From NCBI GenBank assembly GCA_019912965.1, contig JAIOHM010000200.1:48160-112159 (forward strand): DNA of 64,000 bases. The letters run 5' to 3'. The notes below the pieces were generated by a model, which was not told where the DNA came from, made no database searches, and worked only from the letters and a program-made list of their open reading frames with translations. The DNA is from Anaerolineae bacterium. Lineage in GTDB: Bacteria; Chloroflexota; Anaerolineae; Aggregatilineales; Phototrophicaceae. Positions 25,204 through 33,595 of this stretch are shown here, piece after piece (positions within the stretch are counted from its first letter, which is position 1; each line of letters starts with the position of its first letter). A program made the position numbers and the translations under genes.

Positions 25204-25935
25204 ATGGAACTCTACATCATTCGCCACGGCCAATCGACCAACAACCTCTCTATGATGTATAACCACGGGGACAGAGAACCTGATCCATCCCTGACGGAAC
25301 TGGGTAAAAAACAAGCCGAAGCTGTCGCCCACCATCTCGCCCACCATATCAATATTGATGTTTGGGTGGAGCAGACGCCAGAGAACCGCGAAATTATGCG
25401 CGGTTTTGGCATCACCCAACTGTATTGCAGCCCGATGCTCCGCACTTTACAGACTTGCCAACCGATTGCCGACGCCCTGAATCTACAACCACAGGTCTGG
25501 ACAGAGATTCACGAACATGGTGGACAATTTCTGAGCTACGACGACGAACGCGGTATTGTCGGCTTCCCCGGTATGACCCGCGCCGAAATACAGTCCGCAT
25601 TCCCAAACTACCAACTACCCGACTCGGTCACTGATAAGGGATGGTGGAATCCAGCAGATGGCTACGAAGATATTTCGGATTGTCAGGCACGGGCTATCCG
25701 GGTGGCAAAGGCGCTCCGCCTGCAAGCCAACAGCGCCCAACGAATTGCTCTGGTTACTCACGGCACATTTGCTGACTGTCTGGTCAAAGCCCTGCTCAAC
25801 CTGCTGCCCGGCGATCATCTCCGTTTTTATCACTACAATACGGCGATCACCCGCGTGGACTTCCGCGTGGATGGCATCACCGTTTTGCGCTATAGCAACC
25901 GTGTCGATCATCTGACTCCCGAATTGATGTCATAG
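25204..25935 (+). CDS. Histidine phosphatase family protein
   Basis: A 243-residue member of the phosphoglycerate mutase-like superfamily (branch 1). The phosphohistidine motif YIIRHGQSTNN opens the protein; YCSPMLRTLQT gives the second arginine region, a Glu follows in WTEIHEHGG, and VTHGTFADCL supplies the second histidine. All catalytic parts are present. AAGGAAA lies 8-10 bases before the ATG at 25204. Members dephosphorylate sugars, nucleotides or proteins; an extra region between residues 50 and 80 (WVEQTPENREI) is unlike simple phosphoglycerate mutases. The substrate is unknown. Confidence 0.88.
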   Translation: MELYIIRHGQSTNNLSMMYNHGDREPDPSLTELGKKQAEAVAHHLAHHINIDVWVEQTPENREIMRGFGITQLYCSPMLRTLQTCQPIADALNLQPQVWTEIHEHGGQFLSYDDERGIVGFPGMTRAEIQSAFPNYQLPDSVTDKGWWNPADGYEDISDCQARAIRVAKALRLQANSAQRIALVTHGTFADCLVKALLNLLPGDHLRFYHYNTAITRVDFRVDGITVLRYSNRVDHLTPELMS

Positions 25936-26026
25936 AAAATCTATAACTTCTTACTGAGGTTTTGGTAGATTTCTCGATTTAAATCCCCCTCTACGCTAAA
26001 ATTCGCGGAATAAATCCTACCTGTTG

Positions 26027-26052
26027 CAAGGGTGAGCGTTGGTTCACCCTTG
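26027..26052 (+). promoter_or_regulatory. Hairpin directly upstream of a ribosome binding site
   Basis: A perfect 9-bp stem, CAAGGGTGA / TCACCCTTG, with an 8-base loop ends one base before the GGAG that serves the gene at 26067. It lacks a T-tract, so it is more likely a leader structure than a terminator. Confidence 0.35.
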
Positions 26053-26066
26053 TGGAGAATATCACC

Positions 26067-26858
26067 ATGCAATCGCTGTCTTTACCTTTCATCCTGTCGG
26101 TGATCAGCACAGTCATCACCGGGGTTTTCGCGTTCATTGTGCTGCGCCGCTGGTCGGAAAAGCATCGTCCGCATCTGCTGGCCTGGGGCATTGGCCTGTT
26201 GTTGTATTTTGTCGGGACACTGGCGCAGGTGATTCTGACTTTTACATGGAGCCCGATTTTCTTCGGCTTATGGTACTGGTGTGGGGCGTTGATGGTCGCG
26301 GCATGGTTAGGGCAAGGCACCATTTATCTGCTCGTCCGGCGGGGCAGCATCGCGCGCAACTTTCAGATGGCACTGATTCTGGTTGGGGTGATGACCCTGC
26401 CCTGGACGCTGTTCCTGACACCCTTCAATGAAAAAGCCTGGTATCCGGGCGCGGATATGACCCAGATTTATCGGGATGAAGTCGATGCACAGGGTAATGT
26501 CGTCCGCGAAGGCATTATGGCGGGGAGCGCACGGGGCACAGTACGCTTCTTCTCGCCTATTATGAACATCTGGGGAACTATCGCGCTAGTGGGCGGGGCA
26601 ATTTACTCGGCTTATCTGTTCCGGCGCAAGCAAATTATGCGTAACCGGGTGATCGGTAACTGGTTGATCGCAGCGGGCGGCCTGCTCCCGGCGTTAGGGG
26701 GCGCGCTCATTCGCTTAGGCGACCCATCGTTTAAATATACAGGTGAAATGTTGGGCGCTATTCTGATCTTCATTGGGTTCTGGATGGCAACACAGATTCC
26801 AGATGATGAAGCCGTTCCAGCTCATGAAACCCAAAACCGCGCCAAAGCTGCCCCCTGA
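26067..26858 (+). CDS. Hypothetical polytopic membrane protein
   Basis: A protein of about 263 residues with roughly seven hydrophobic segments (for example LPFILSVISTVITGVFAFIV at the start and AILIFIGFWMATQ near the end). The loop between segments four and five (about residues 120-165) is polar and includes YPGADMTQIYRDEVDAQG. I recognise no motif. GGAG occurs 9 bases before the ATG, with a stable hairpin just upstream. The next gene, an ECF sigma factor, starts about 100 bases downstream on the same strand. Function unknown; a transporter or sensor is possible. Confidence 0.65.
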   Translation: MQSLSLPFILSVISTVITGVFAFIVLRRWSEKHRPHLLAWGIGLLLYFVGTLAQVILTFTWSPIFFGLWYWCGALMVAAWLGQGTIYLLVRRGSIARNFQMALILVGVMTLPWTLFLTPFNEKAWYPGADMTQIYRDEVDAQGNVVREGIMAGSARGTVRFFSPIMNIWGTIALVGGAIYSAYLFRRKQIMRNRVIGNWLIAAGGLLPALGGALIRLGDPSFKYTGEMLGAILIFIGFWMATQIPDDEAVPAHETQNRAKAAP

Positions 26859-26963
26859 TTTGGGAACCATCCCTACCCCGGCGGTGTATATAACCTGAAA
26901 GCCGCACTTGGGAATGGGTGGTCAAAGCGTGCAACAACAGGCAGAAAAGAGACCCGCGCTGTG

Positions 26964-27530
26964 ATGGAATCTGATCTCATCGAGCGGGCACATCAGGGCG
27001 ACTCAGATGCCTGGGAAAGGCTGGTACAGGGGCATCAGGAGGCGGTTTTTCGGCTCGCCTATTTGCTGCTGGGCGATGCAGGCGATGCTGAAGATGTGGC
27101 ACAGGAAACTTTCATCCGGGCGTTTCGTTACTTGCACACCTATGACTCGTCTCGCAGTTGGCGTCCCTGGTTGCTAGGCATAGCGGCGAATCTGGCGCGC
27201 AATCGGCGGCGGGCATTTGGGCGCTATCTGCACCATCTGGGACGCCTGGCACGGCTAACACCTGAACAAACCCTCGACCCAGAAAATGAAGTGGCTCATC
27301 TGGCAAATGCCCAAGCCTTGTGGCGCGCCGTCCAGCGGTTGGAGGCTGCCGATCAGGAGATCATTTATTTGCGCTATTTTCTGGAACTCTCGGTTGAGGA
27401 ATCTGCTGAAACCTTGAATATTGCTCCCGGAACGGTCAAATCGCGTTTGTACCGTGCGCTGGGGCGTTTGCGGGGTGTTGTTCAACAGGAGTTTCCGGTG
27501 TTATGGAGGGAGCGTGCTGCTGATGAATGA
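26964..27530 (+). CDS. ECF RNA polymerase sigma factor
   Basis: An extracytoplasmic-function sigma-70 factor of about 188 residues. Region 2 contains FRLAYLLLGDAGDAEDVAQETFIRAFRY (DAEDVAQETF is the usual region 2.2/2.3 signature) and RPWLLGIAANLARNRRR. Region 4 contains YLRYFLELSVEESAETLNIAPGTVKSRLYRAL, a clear helix-turn-helix for -35 recognition. The start may be GTG 26961 or ATG 26964. It overlaps by 8 bases the next gene, which encodes a single-pass membrane protein, the normal sigma/anti-sigma arrangement. The signal it responds to is unknown. Confidence 0.92.
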   Translation: MESDLIERAHQGDSDAWERLVQGHQEAVFRLAYLLLGDAGDAEDVAQETFIRAFRYLHTYDSSRSWRPWLLGIAANLARNRRRAFGRYLHHLGRLARLTPEQTLDPENEVAHLANAQALWRAVQRLEAADQEIIYLRYFLELSVEESAETLNIAPGTVKSRLYRALGRLRGVVQQEFPVLWRERAADE

Positions 27531-28305
27531 ACAGCCCGTCACCCCACCTGAATTGCCAGAAGAAGTTTGGGAGAAAACCGTGCGCGAAACCGCCCGCGAA
27601 TTTCCCTATCCGCCAACCCCGGATGTAGCCAGCGCGGTGCGACGCCGTTTAAGCCGTTCGCGTTCGCCCCGTCCGATCTTGCGCGCGGTGGCAGCACTAG
27701 TGCTCATCGCCCTCGTCATCACCCTGACAGTGCCGGAAGTACGGGCAACCCTTCTGGAATTCATCCGTATTGGCGCAGTACAGATTTTCCTGAGTGAACC
27801 GACAGCAACCCCAACACGCCAAGCGACACAGACTCCTTTTGGCCCTGTACGGTACGCATCGGTGCTTGAGCTACCCGGCGAAACGACCTTAGCGGATGCT
27901 CAGGCGAATGTGCCTTATCCTATTCTCCTGCCAGATTATCCATCTGATCTCGGCGCGCCTGACCGCATATTTGTACAACCGGCTACTACCACACCTCTGC
28001 TGACGTTGGTGTGGCTTGTTCCCGGCCAGCCCGATCAGGTGCGGATGAGTATTGAGGTGTTGACCAAGGACATGGCAGCCACCAAATACGACACGATGGG
28101 TACAGGGCAATCGGTGCAGGTGAATGGTGATGTCGGTTACTGGATGACTGATGCTCACAGGGTTGTTTATTATTACGACCGCAACGAGTGGGAACGGGAT
28201 GTTCAGGCAAATGTATTGATCTGGGAAGCCGACGGGTTCACCTACCGACTGGAAACCATTGAACCCCTGAACGAAGCCCTAGTGATTGCGAATTCGCTGA
28301 AATAA
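27523..28305 (+). CDS. Probable membrane-bound anti-sigma factor
   Basis: About 260 residues. The ATG at 27523 lies inside the end of the sigma-factor gene and has GGAGGGA about 11 bases upstream. A short cytoplasmic region of about 60 residues (PELPEEVWEKTVRETAREF, then RRRLSRSRSPR) is followed by one membrane helix (LRAVAALVLIALVITLTV) and an external domain of about 170 residues with LPDYPSDLGAPDRIF and a late YWMTDAHRVVYYYD segment. No zinc-binding anti-sigma motif is visible. The call rests on gene order, overlap and topology. The external domain resembles DUF4367-type sensor parts. Confidence 0.7.
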   Translation: MNEQPVTPPELPEEVWEKTVRETAREFPYPPTPDVASAVRRRLSRSRSPRPILRAVAALVLIALVITLTVPEVRATLLEFIRIGAVQIFLSEPTATPTRQATQTPFGPVRYASVLELPGETTLADAQANVPYPILLPDYPSDLGAPDRIFVQPATTTPLLTLVWLVPGQPDQVRMSIEVLTKDMAATKYDTMGTGQSVQVNGDVGYWMTDAHRVVYYYDRNEWERDVQANVLIWEADGFTYRLETIEPLNEALVIANSLK

Positions 28306-28373
28306 CATACCGCTTAACGGGTGAGCAAAATACGGTTTCCCTAACTGGCGGTTGCGCTGCGCCCCGCCTTTTG

Positions 28374-28379
28374 TATAAT
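28374..28379 (+). promoter_or_regulatory. Candidate -10 box for the methyltransferase gene
   Basis: A perfect TATAAT lies 39 bases before the TTG start at 28418. The best -35 candidate, TTGCGC with a 16-base spacer, is weak. Confidence 0.35.
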
Positions 28380-28417
28380 CGCCCGTATCGATTCGCACCC
28401 ACGCAGGTAGCAAGACA

Positions 28418-29227
28418 TTGAACGAGCGACAGGATCAGAAACCTCTCCCCTCCACACTGTATACGGAAGAATATTTCCTGACAGCGTGCGAAGGATACGA
28501 TGAATTTACAGCCACCGAAGGCGAACATCTCTCCCGACGACTTTCAGCAGCTTTCGCGCTGGCGGAGGTAACGCCCGGCATGACCATTCTGGATGTCGGC
28601 TGCGGTCGGGGTGAAATCCTGCGCCACTGTGCCCAACTGGGCGCGGATGCGGTAGGCATTGATTACGCGGTTGTGGCCGTCAAGATGTCACAGAATGTTA
28701 TTCAGGGTATGAATGGGGTGGCACCCGGCAAAACGGCGGTCATGCAGGCGGATGCAAAGAAACTCCCGTTTCCAGATGGTGCATTTGATCGGGTTTTGAT
28801 GTTCGATGTGGTTGAGCATCTGCACCCATGGGAACTGCATCAGGCGATGCTGGAAGTGCATCGCGTCCTAAAACCGAATGGCCGTTTCATCATCCATACC
28901 GCGCCAAACGTATGGTATGACCGTTATGCTTATCCGGTGGTTCGGGCAGTGCGAACCCTGATGGGCGAAGGCAAAAAGTATCCCAAAGACCCACGCCAGT
29001 TTGGTGTAGCCGTCAACCAGCATGTACACGTTAACGAACAATCCCTGTGGAGCATGTCACGGGCGCTACACAAAGCGGGCTTTGAGGGCAAAGTCTGGCT
29101 GGATAGTCCCCCGCAAAACCGGGAGGAAAGCAAGTTAATGGCTGTCCTGCGGGTGCTGGCCTTCGATCTACCGCCTTTCCGCTGGTTCTTCGAGCGCGAA
29201 GTATTTGCGGTCGCCGGGAAATCCTAA
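28418..29227 (+). CDS. Class I SAM-dependent methyltransferase
   Basis: A 269-residue methyltransferase of the Methyltransf_11/25 type. Motif I is ILDVGCGRGEIL, the acidic residue after strand 2 follows in AVGIDYA, motif II/post II has MQADAKKLPFPDGAFDRVLMFDVVEHL, and motif III is VLKPNGRFIIHTAPN. The Rossmann fold is complete. The acceptor cannot be predicted; the C-terminal part (VHVNEQSLWSMSRALHKAGF) fits enzymes acting on small molecules or sugars. It starts at TTG and is followed by a GNAT gene 5 bases downstream, so the two are probably in one operon. Confidence 0.87.
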   Translation: MNERQDQKPLPSTLYTEEYFLTACEGYDEFTATEGEHLSRRLSAAFALAEVTPGMTILDVGCGRGEILRHCAQLGADAVGIDYAVVAVKMSQNVIQGMNGVAPGKTAVMQADAKKLPFPDGAFDRVLMFDVVEHLHPWELHQAMLEVHRVLKPNGRFIIHTAPNVWYDRYAYPVVRAVRTLMGEGKKYPKDPRQFGVAVNQHVHVNEQSLWSMSRALHKAGFEGKVWLDSPPQNREESKLMAVLRVLAFDLPPFRWFFEREVFAVAGKS

Positions 29228-29231
29228 ACCT

Positions 29232-29753
29232 ATGCTTCAAGGTGAAAAGGTTATTCTGCGGGCAGTATCCCGTGAGGATATAACACGCCTCTGGGCTTTC
29301 AATAATGATGTACAGGTCGAACTGGCTGGTGGGGGCGACCCGCCTATTCCTCAATCGCTGGAACGGCTGTACGCTGAGTTTGACCAGAACGCCGGGCAAG
29401 GCGGACGAAACGGGACTTCGTTCGTGATTGAGGCTGACGGTCAGTGCATCGGTCAATGTGCCCTGTTTAATTTCAACCCAACTGCCCGAACCTGTGAACT
29501 GGGCATCACGATTGGCGACCGCGCTTACTGGGGGCGGGGTTATGGTCGTGAAGCGCTGCGCCTGCTGGTTGATTATGCGTTCCGGTTACAAAACTTCCGC
29601 AAAGTATGGTTGACCGTACATGGTGATAATGAACGCGCGATCCACGCTTATAAGGCCGTCGGCTTTGAGGAAGAGGGGCGACTGCGGGCGCAGGTGTGGA
29701 GCGATGGAAAGTATGTTGATCTCGTGTACATGGGACTGCTGCGCGAAGCATAA
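29232..29753 (+). CDS. GNAT-family N-acetyltransferase (RimJ/RimL-like)
   Basis: A 173-residue acetyltransferase. MLQGEKVILRAVSREDITRLW is the usual start of RimJ/RimL-like proteins; IGQCALFNFNPTARTCELGITIGDRAYWGRGYG holds the acetyl-CoA pyrophosphate loop (R-x-x-G-x-G/A form GRGYG), and VHGDNERAIHAYKAVGFEEEG is the C-terminal motif. Members acetylate protein N termini, antibiotics or small amines. It is downstream of the methyltransferase by 5 bases. The gene at the left edge of the window is another GNAT, unrelated beyond the family. Confidence 0.88.
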   Translation: MLQGEKVILRAVSREDITRLWAFNNDVQVELAGGGDPPIPQSLERLYAEFDQNAGQGGRNGTSFVIEADGQCIGQCALFNFNPTARTCELGITIGDRAYWGRGYGREALRLLVDYAFRLQNFRKVWLTVHGDNERAIHAYKAVGFEEEGRLRAQVWSDGKYVDLVYMGLLREA

Positions 29754-29854
29754 TCGTCTGGTTTGTAAACACCCTCTGTCAAGTTCTCCTTCAGAGATTT
29801 CGGTTTAACCCGTCTATTTCAAACCCGTTCAAAGTCGTTTTTGTATTGGCGGCG

Positions 29855-30020
29855 TGATTCAATTTGTGCAAAATTGCCGTAGGGGTTGTCTGCGGGAATG
29901 AGGGAGGGAGGCATGTCGCAAATGTCATTGTCGGCGGTTGAGACGAGGAGCGCCGTAGTGTGCAGTGGCTGTGCGGGAAGATGCCACCGCTTTGTCAGTC
30001 TTGTCAGTGGCGGGCGGACA
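29855..30020 (+). repeat. Dispersed repeat block A, copy 2
   Basis: It aligns along its length with the reverse complement of 15490-15670. A short frame on its minus strand (29914..29819) reads MPPSLIPADNPYGN, conserved in the first copy. The region 29754-30428 has no gene; besides this block it holds the heptad array, block B and block D listed next. Confidence 0.65.
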
Positions 30021-30051
30021 TGCGGGAACGAACCGCTGCAATTGCAAAAAT

Positions 30052-30108
30052 AGTTGTCAGTTCACAGTTTTCAGTTCCTTGTCGTTGGTTTTTAGTTATG
30101 GGTTATGG
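30052..30108. repeat. Heptanucleotide repeat array (8 units)
   Basis: Period-7 units AGTTGTC, AGTTCAC, AGTTTTC, AGTTCCT, TGTCGTT, GGTTTTT, AGTTATG and GGTTATG. They are complementary in type to the ACTnnnn arrays at 14-16 kb and occupy the same place between blocks A and B. Confidence 0.65.
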
Positions 30109-30116
30109 TAAAAGAC

Positions 30117-30150
30117 TGGATGGGTTTGCGGCGATTGCGATTACGAAACA
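30117..30150 (+). repeat. Dispersed repeat block B, copy 2
   Basis: It reads GGATGGGTTTGCGGCGATTG followed by CGATTACG, nearly identical to the minus strand of 15391-15430 and to 61218-61243. Confidence 0.6.
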
Positions 30151-30213
30151 GCTTTCCGCAAACATGGAGTTTATGCTTCATTCGTAAGAACAGGATAGCA
30201 GAGATTGAGGGAA

Positions 30214-30303
30214 AAAGGGTGACCATTTGGTACGTTTTTGGAGGTGAAGTTACCAACGATTTTGAGGGGCGGGAATTGTTAACCGGGTTGCGGTATGGTT
30301 AGG
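30214..30303 (+). repeat. Dispersed repeat block D, copy 2
   Basis: The words AAAGGGTGACCATTTGGTAC, GTTTTTGGAGG, GGGTTGCGG and ATGGTTAGGG follow in the same order as on the minus strand of 14984-15092. Confidence 0.55.
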
Positions 30304-30385
30304 GAACCGTTCGGAGTACCAGATACCGGAAAAGATAAGGTCAATTGATACCCGTTTCTCATTTTTGCGGATTGACCTTCCACCC

Positions 30386-30391
30386 TATAAT
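30386..30391 (+). promoter_or_regulatory. Candidate -10 box for the sortase gene
   Basis: A perfect TATAAT lies 38 bases before the sortase ATG. No good -35 hexamer is at the right distance. Confidence 0.35.
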
Positions 30392-30428
30392 GAGAGCAAT
30401 TACTGTAGGCTGATAAGCAAAGATTGCC

Positions 30429-31469
30429 ATGCGCGATAAACGACCTGTTGATGAATTATCGGTAGAAGAACTTGAACGAATTCTGGCGATTAAAAAGCGC
30501 GAGGAACGCCAGCAAAAGCTGAAACGGATGGAACGTTCCGGGCGCATTGTGGAGTCCAAACAACCACCTCCAGCTTCACCACCCCCCCCAACTTTAAACT
30601 TCCCAACAGCGACTCCGGTGGCTGCCGCACCAACTGCACCGCCCCCGACGGTACAGCAACCTGTGGTTCGGGAGGTTTCGCCGCGTTTTGAAGATGATGC
30701 GGAAACTTACAATCCGGAGACAATGGCAGGAAAATCCCGATTCTGGCGCAGCTTCTTCAACCAGTCGCTCTTGCTGGTCGAAGTGGTGGCAGTCGTTGGG
30801 CTGGTTTTCCTCGGCTACCAGATGTTGACCGCGATTAACACACTTCAGAAAGAAACGGCTTCGGCACAAGCGATGGCAGATGAACAACGCCGCGAAACCA
30901 TGCCCACGCTCATCCCAACGCCGCAAATTCGCCTGAGCCAAGTGGTGCTGCCGGGTGGTCATATTTTTACGACATCGGGCGAAGTTCAATTTAACTATGC
31001 AGAGATTCCAGAAGCGCTGCGCGGTCTGGTCGCTACGGAAGTGCTTGCCCCTGTCATCAGTCGCCCGCAAATCACGCGGGAAACGGCACTGGAACTCAGC
31101 ATTCCCAAACTGGGCATTGAGCAGTCGATTGTACAGGGTACGGATTGGGAAGCCCTCAAACTTGGCGTTGGGCAGCTTTTAAACAACGTTAACCCCGGTG
31201 ATGTGGAGGGGAATCTGGTGCTTTCCGGCCATAATGATATTTATGGCGAGGTGTTCCGGTATCTGGATCAACTGGAAGTCGGCGACGAATTTTTTGTCCG
31301 TACACAGACCCAGATTCATACCTACCGGATCACAGGTACGGACATTGTTGATCCCAGTGATATATCGGTGCTTTCGCCGCGCGGCGGGGCAGTGGCAACC
31401 CTGATTTCGTGCTATCCATTCCGCGTGAATGACAAACGCTATATTGTGTTTGCGGAACGGGTGGTATGA
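30429..31469 (+). CDS. Sortase (class D/E-like) with N-terminal cytoplasmic region
   Basis: A 346-residue membrane-anchored transpeptidase. Residues 1-40 form a charged helix (ELERILAIKKREERQQKLKR), then a Pro-rich linker of about 40 residues, one membrane helix near 115-137 (LLLVEVVAVVGLVFLGYQML), and an external sortase domain from about residue 215. The catalytic triad is visible: His in LVLSGHNDIYG, Cys in ATLISCYPF and Arg in DKRYIVFAERV. Sortases join surface proteins to the cell wall or to each other. No protein in the window ends in a clear LPxTG-type signal, so substrates lie elsewhere. The long cytoplasmic Pro-rich part is unusual. Confidence 0.9.
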   Translation: MRDKRPVDELSVEELERILAIKKREERQQKLKRMERSGRIVESKQPPPASPPPPTLNFPTATPVAAAPTAPPPTVQQPVVREVSPRFEDDAETYNPETMAGKSRFWRSFFNQSLLLVEVVAVVGLVFLGYQMLTAINTLQKETASAQAMADEQRRETMPTLIPTPQIRLSQVVLPGGHIFTTSGEVQFNYAEIPEALRGLVATEVLAPVISRPQITRETALELSIPKLGIEQSIVQGTDWEALKLGVGQLLNNVNPGDVEGNLVLSGHNDIYGEVFRYLDQLEVGDEFFVRTQTQIHTYRITGTDIVDPSDISVLSPRGGAVATLISCYPFRVNDKRYIVFAERVV

Positions 31470-31531
31470 GGCAAGAAAAAGCCATAGTTTCTTTTTTATC
31501 TCTACGCTACTATAGAAGACCAGCATCCACA

Positions 31532-31559
31532 GGCTAAAAGCCAATGGCTAAAGGCTCAA
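31532..31559. repeat. Heptanucleotide repeat at a gene start
   Basis: The units GGCTAAA, AGCCAAT, GGCTAAA and GGCTCAA run up to the start of the next gene; the third unit provides the AAAGG that can act as its ribosome site. One unit boundary also creates an in-frame ATG at 31544. Confidence 0.5.
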
Positions 31560-31561
31560 GT

Positions 31562-31963
31562 ATGTCCAAACGCAAAAATCGCAATTCTTCGCCTAATTTG
31601 CCTGAATCGGCATTGGAACGCGCCCGGCAGCAAATTGCCGAGGAACGCAGCACAACATCTGAAGAACCCAGCAGCGCCCCTAACGTTGAGGTTGGTTTTG
31701 TCTCTGCGCCCAAACCCGCACCAGCACGGACACGCACTAACCGCCGCCCCGGCGCACAACCGATACAGGCCAGAGGCGGTCGAAAAGAAGACCTTCTTGA
31801 CCCCGAATATGTACGAAATCGGCTAGAGAATCCGACACGTACTGTCTCGGAAGCAGAACTACGCGCCGAGTATGGTTATGTCACTAATGATCTGCGGACG
31901 ATGGGAATGCTGGCGGCGGTACTGATTGCGGCACTCATCATCGTCGGACAATTCATCCGTTGA
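31562..31963 (+). CDS. Hypothetical single-pass membrane protein
   Basis: A protein of about 133 residues: a hydrophilic N-terminal part with many charged and Pro residues (ESALERARQQIAEERS, then RTRTNRRPGAQP), and one C-terminal membrane helix (MGMLAAVLIAALIIVGQFI). The segment AELRAEYGYVTNDLRTMG before the helix is likely helical. The ATG at 31562 has AAAGG 7-8 bases upstream; the ATG at 31544 lies inside heptad repeats and is less likely. It follows the sortase gene by about 90 bases. No family is recognised; tail-anchored topology is inferred. Confidence 0.6.
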   Translation: MSKRKNRNSSPNLPESALERARQQIAEERSTTSEEPSSAPNVEVGFVSAPKPAPARTRTNRRPGAQPIQARGGRKEDLLDPEYVRNRLENPTRTVSEAELRAEYGYVTNDLRTMGMLAAVLIAALIIVGQFIR

Positions 31964-32012
31964 TCGTCCAGCAGCCTCCCATGAGGCGGCGGTAGAGCAC
32001 CCTAGCAACCGC

Positions 32013-32711
32013 ATGAAGCACATTAACTGGAAACAAATTCCGTATTTCGAAGGCATTGCCCGCTGCGATATCAGCCGGGTAGAAGATGCTGCCCGTCACC
32101 ACACCTATCAGGCAGGCGCGACTATTTTTAATGAAGGTGAACCCTGCGCGGGGTTTTATGTGGTGCTGGATGGTTTGGTGCGTCTGTATCGCATGAATAC
32201 CGAGGGGCGGCTGCATACCCTGAGTCTGCTCCGACCGCCCTCACCTTTCAATGAAGTTGCAGCCGTAGATGGCGGCGCAAATCCTTTCAACGCGACGGCT
32301 GTCACCAATGTCGAAGCGCTGGTCATCAGCCACGAACGACTGCTCAATCTGATGGCGACCGAACCCGCCTTTCTGAGCAGTTTTGTACAGGCATTGGCAC
32401 ATCTCAACCGGGAATACATCGAACGGCTGGAAGACATGACGTTCCGTTCGATCCCTTCGCGGTTAGCCAAGTTGTTCCTGCACGAAGCCACTTACGCCGA
32501 CCAGATCGCCGAAGCCCCAACTAACCTCACACAGGAAGAAATCGCGGCTATTCTGGGGACAACCCGCGAAGTGGTCGGGCGGGCACTGCGTGGGCTGCTG
32601 AACGCTGGCTTGCTGGAAAAACGCGGGCGGTATGTGTACGTCGTAGATCGTCATGGTCTGGAACTGCTGGCGGAAACCAACAACGTCCCAGAACGCATTC
32701 GCGATCACTAA
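32013..32711 (+). CDS. Crp/Fnr-family transcriptional regulator
   Basis: A regulator of about 232 residues. Residues 1-120 form a cyclic-nucleotide-binding-like domain (YQAGATIFNEGEPCAGFYVVLDGLVRLYR with the usual glycine turns, and FNEVAAVDGGANPFNATAVTN where PFNATA replaces the phosphate-binding cassette). A long dimer helix follows (REYIERLEDMTFRSIPSRLAKLFL). The C-terminal winged helix reads LTQEEIAAILGTTREVVGRALRGLLNAGLLEKRG. No N-terminal cysteine cluster is visible, so it is not a typical oxygen-sensing FNR. The cassette lacks the RxS of cAMP-binding CRP; the ligand is unknown. The start at 32013 is chosen because the domain begins there. Confidence 0.85.
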   Translation: MKHINWKQIPYFEGIARCDISRVEDAARHHTYQAGATIFNEGEPCAGFYVVLDGLVRLYRMNTEGRLHTLSLLRPPSPFNEVAAVDGGANPFNATAVTNVEALVISHERLLNLMATEPAFLSSFVQALAHLNREYIERLEDMTFRSIPSRLAKLFLHEATYADQIAEAPTNLTQEEIAAILGTTREVVGRALRGLLNAGLLEKRGRYVYVVDRHGLELLAETNNVPERIRDH

Positions 32712-32808
32712 GGGATAAACCCAAACAAATGCGACGCATTGTTTTCTCGCGGGCGGACATGTGCTGCGCTTAGTATCTATCCGTAAACCGTTTACCCCTA
32801 ACCCCAGC

Positions 32809-32834
32809 CCTTCCCCCGTAAACGAGGGAAGGGA
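32809..32834. repeat. Hairpin between convergent genes
   Basis: A perfect 8-bp stem CCCTTCCC / GGGAAGGG sits midway between the Crp-like gene and the HAD gene, preceded by CCCCTAACCCCAG. There is no T-tract on either strand. It may still act as a bidirectional stop; C-rich hairpins of this wording recur between genes in some bacteria. Confidence 0.4.
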
Positions 32835-32890
32835 GCAAAACAGAATCCATTTGAACTGAAAGTTCTTGTGGAGGGGATTACGGACAGTTT

Positions 32891-33595
32891 CTAAAGCATC
32901 ACCTGCCCAAAAAACTGTGTCAAGTCATCCAGAAAATAATCCGGTTGGGCGGCGGCCAGTTCTTCGCGCGGCGTGTAGCCTGTCGATACGGCTACAGCTA
33001 CACCGCCTAAAGCCCGCGCACAGGCAATATCCGCCGGGGTGTCCCCAATGACGACCACCTGTTCCGGGGGAATGCGCCGACCAGACAACTTTTCCGCCCG
33101 CGATACGGCCAGATGAGGCAGATGATTGCGGTCGGCAGCTTCACTCCCATAAGCACCCACCACAAACCAGTCCGGGTCAAAACCCGCCGCACGCAGTTTA
33201 ATGGGCGCGGTTGAAGACACATTCCCGGTCACGATGCCGGGTATCAGCCCTTCCCGCCGCCGGACTTCATGCACGACATCCAACGCGCCGGGGCAGGTTT
33301 CAATCGGGTAATCCGGGATGATAGCGGACAGATGCCGCGCCACAACGGCCTCGTAATCCGGCATCAGTCGTTGAATATCGTCACTGCTGAAACCCTCGAC
33401 TTGCATCAAATCCAGCAGGGTTTGCCAGTCGGTCTTGCCACCAAAGTGGTGGTCATCGATTCCGCCAGCGGTTTTAAAAATCTCCAGCATTGCCAGTTTG
33501 GTGGATGCGCGCCCCGCCCCTTTAGGAAGCATCAGTGTTCCGTCGATGTCAAACAGAATGAGTTGTACATCGGTTGCAATAGGTGCCAATTTCAA
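32891..33595 (-). CDS. HAD-superfamily hydrolase
   Basis: A phosphatase-like protein of about 234 residues. Motif I is LILFDIDGTL (nucleophile and acid Asp), motif II is GIVTGN, motif III the Lys region around LSGRRIPPEQ, and motif IV VVIGDTPADI. The helical cap between motifs I and II is of the phosphoglycolate phosphatase type. The TTG at 33595 is taken as start because it overlaps the patatin stop (TTGA); a longer frame opens at ATG 33640 inside the patatin gene. The two genes are co-transcribed. The substrate is unknown; sugar or glycolate phosphates are common. Confidence 0.87.
   Translation of the reverse strand: MKLAPIATDVQLILFDIDGTLMLPKGAGRASTKLAMLEIFKTAGGIDDHHFGGKTDWQTLLDLMQVEGFSSDDIQRLMPDYEAVVARHLSAIIPDYPIETCPGALDVVHEVRRREGLIPGIVTGNVSSTAPIKLRAAGFDPDWFVVGAYGSEAADRNHLPHLAVSRAEKLSGRRIPPEQVVVIGDTPADIACARALGGVAVAVSTGYTPREELAAAQPDYFLDDLTQFFGQVML

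Noticed and set aside
31470..31520. Terminator after the sortase gene
   Set aside because: The only foldback is a 6-bp AT stem (AAGAAA / TTTCTT), too weak to call despite the T-tract.
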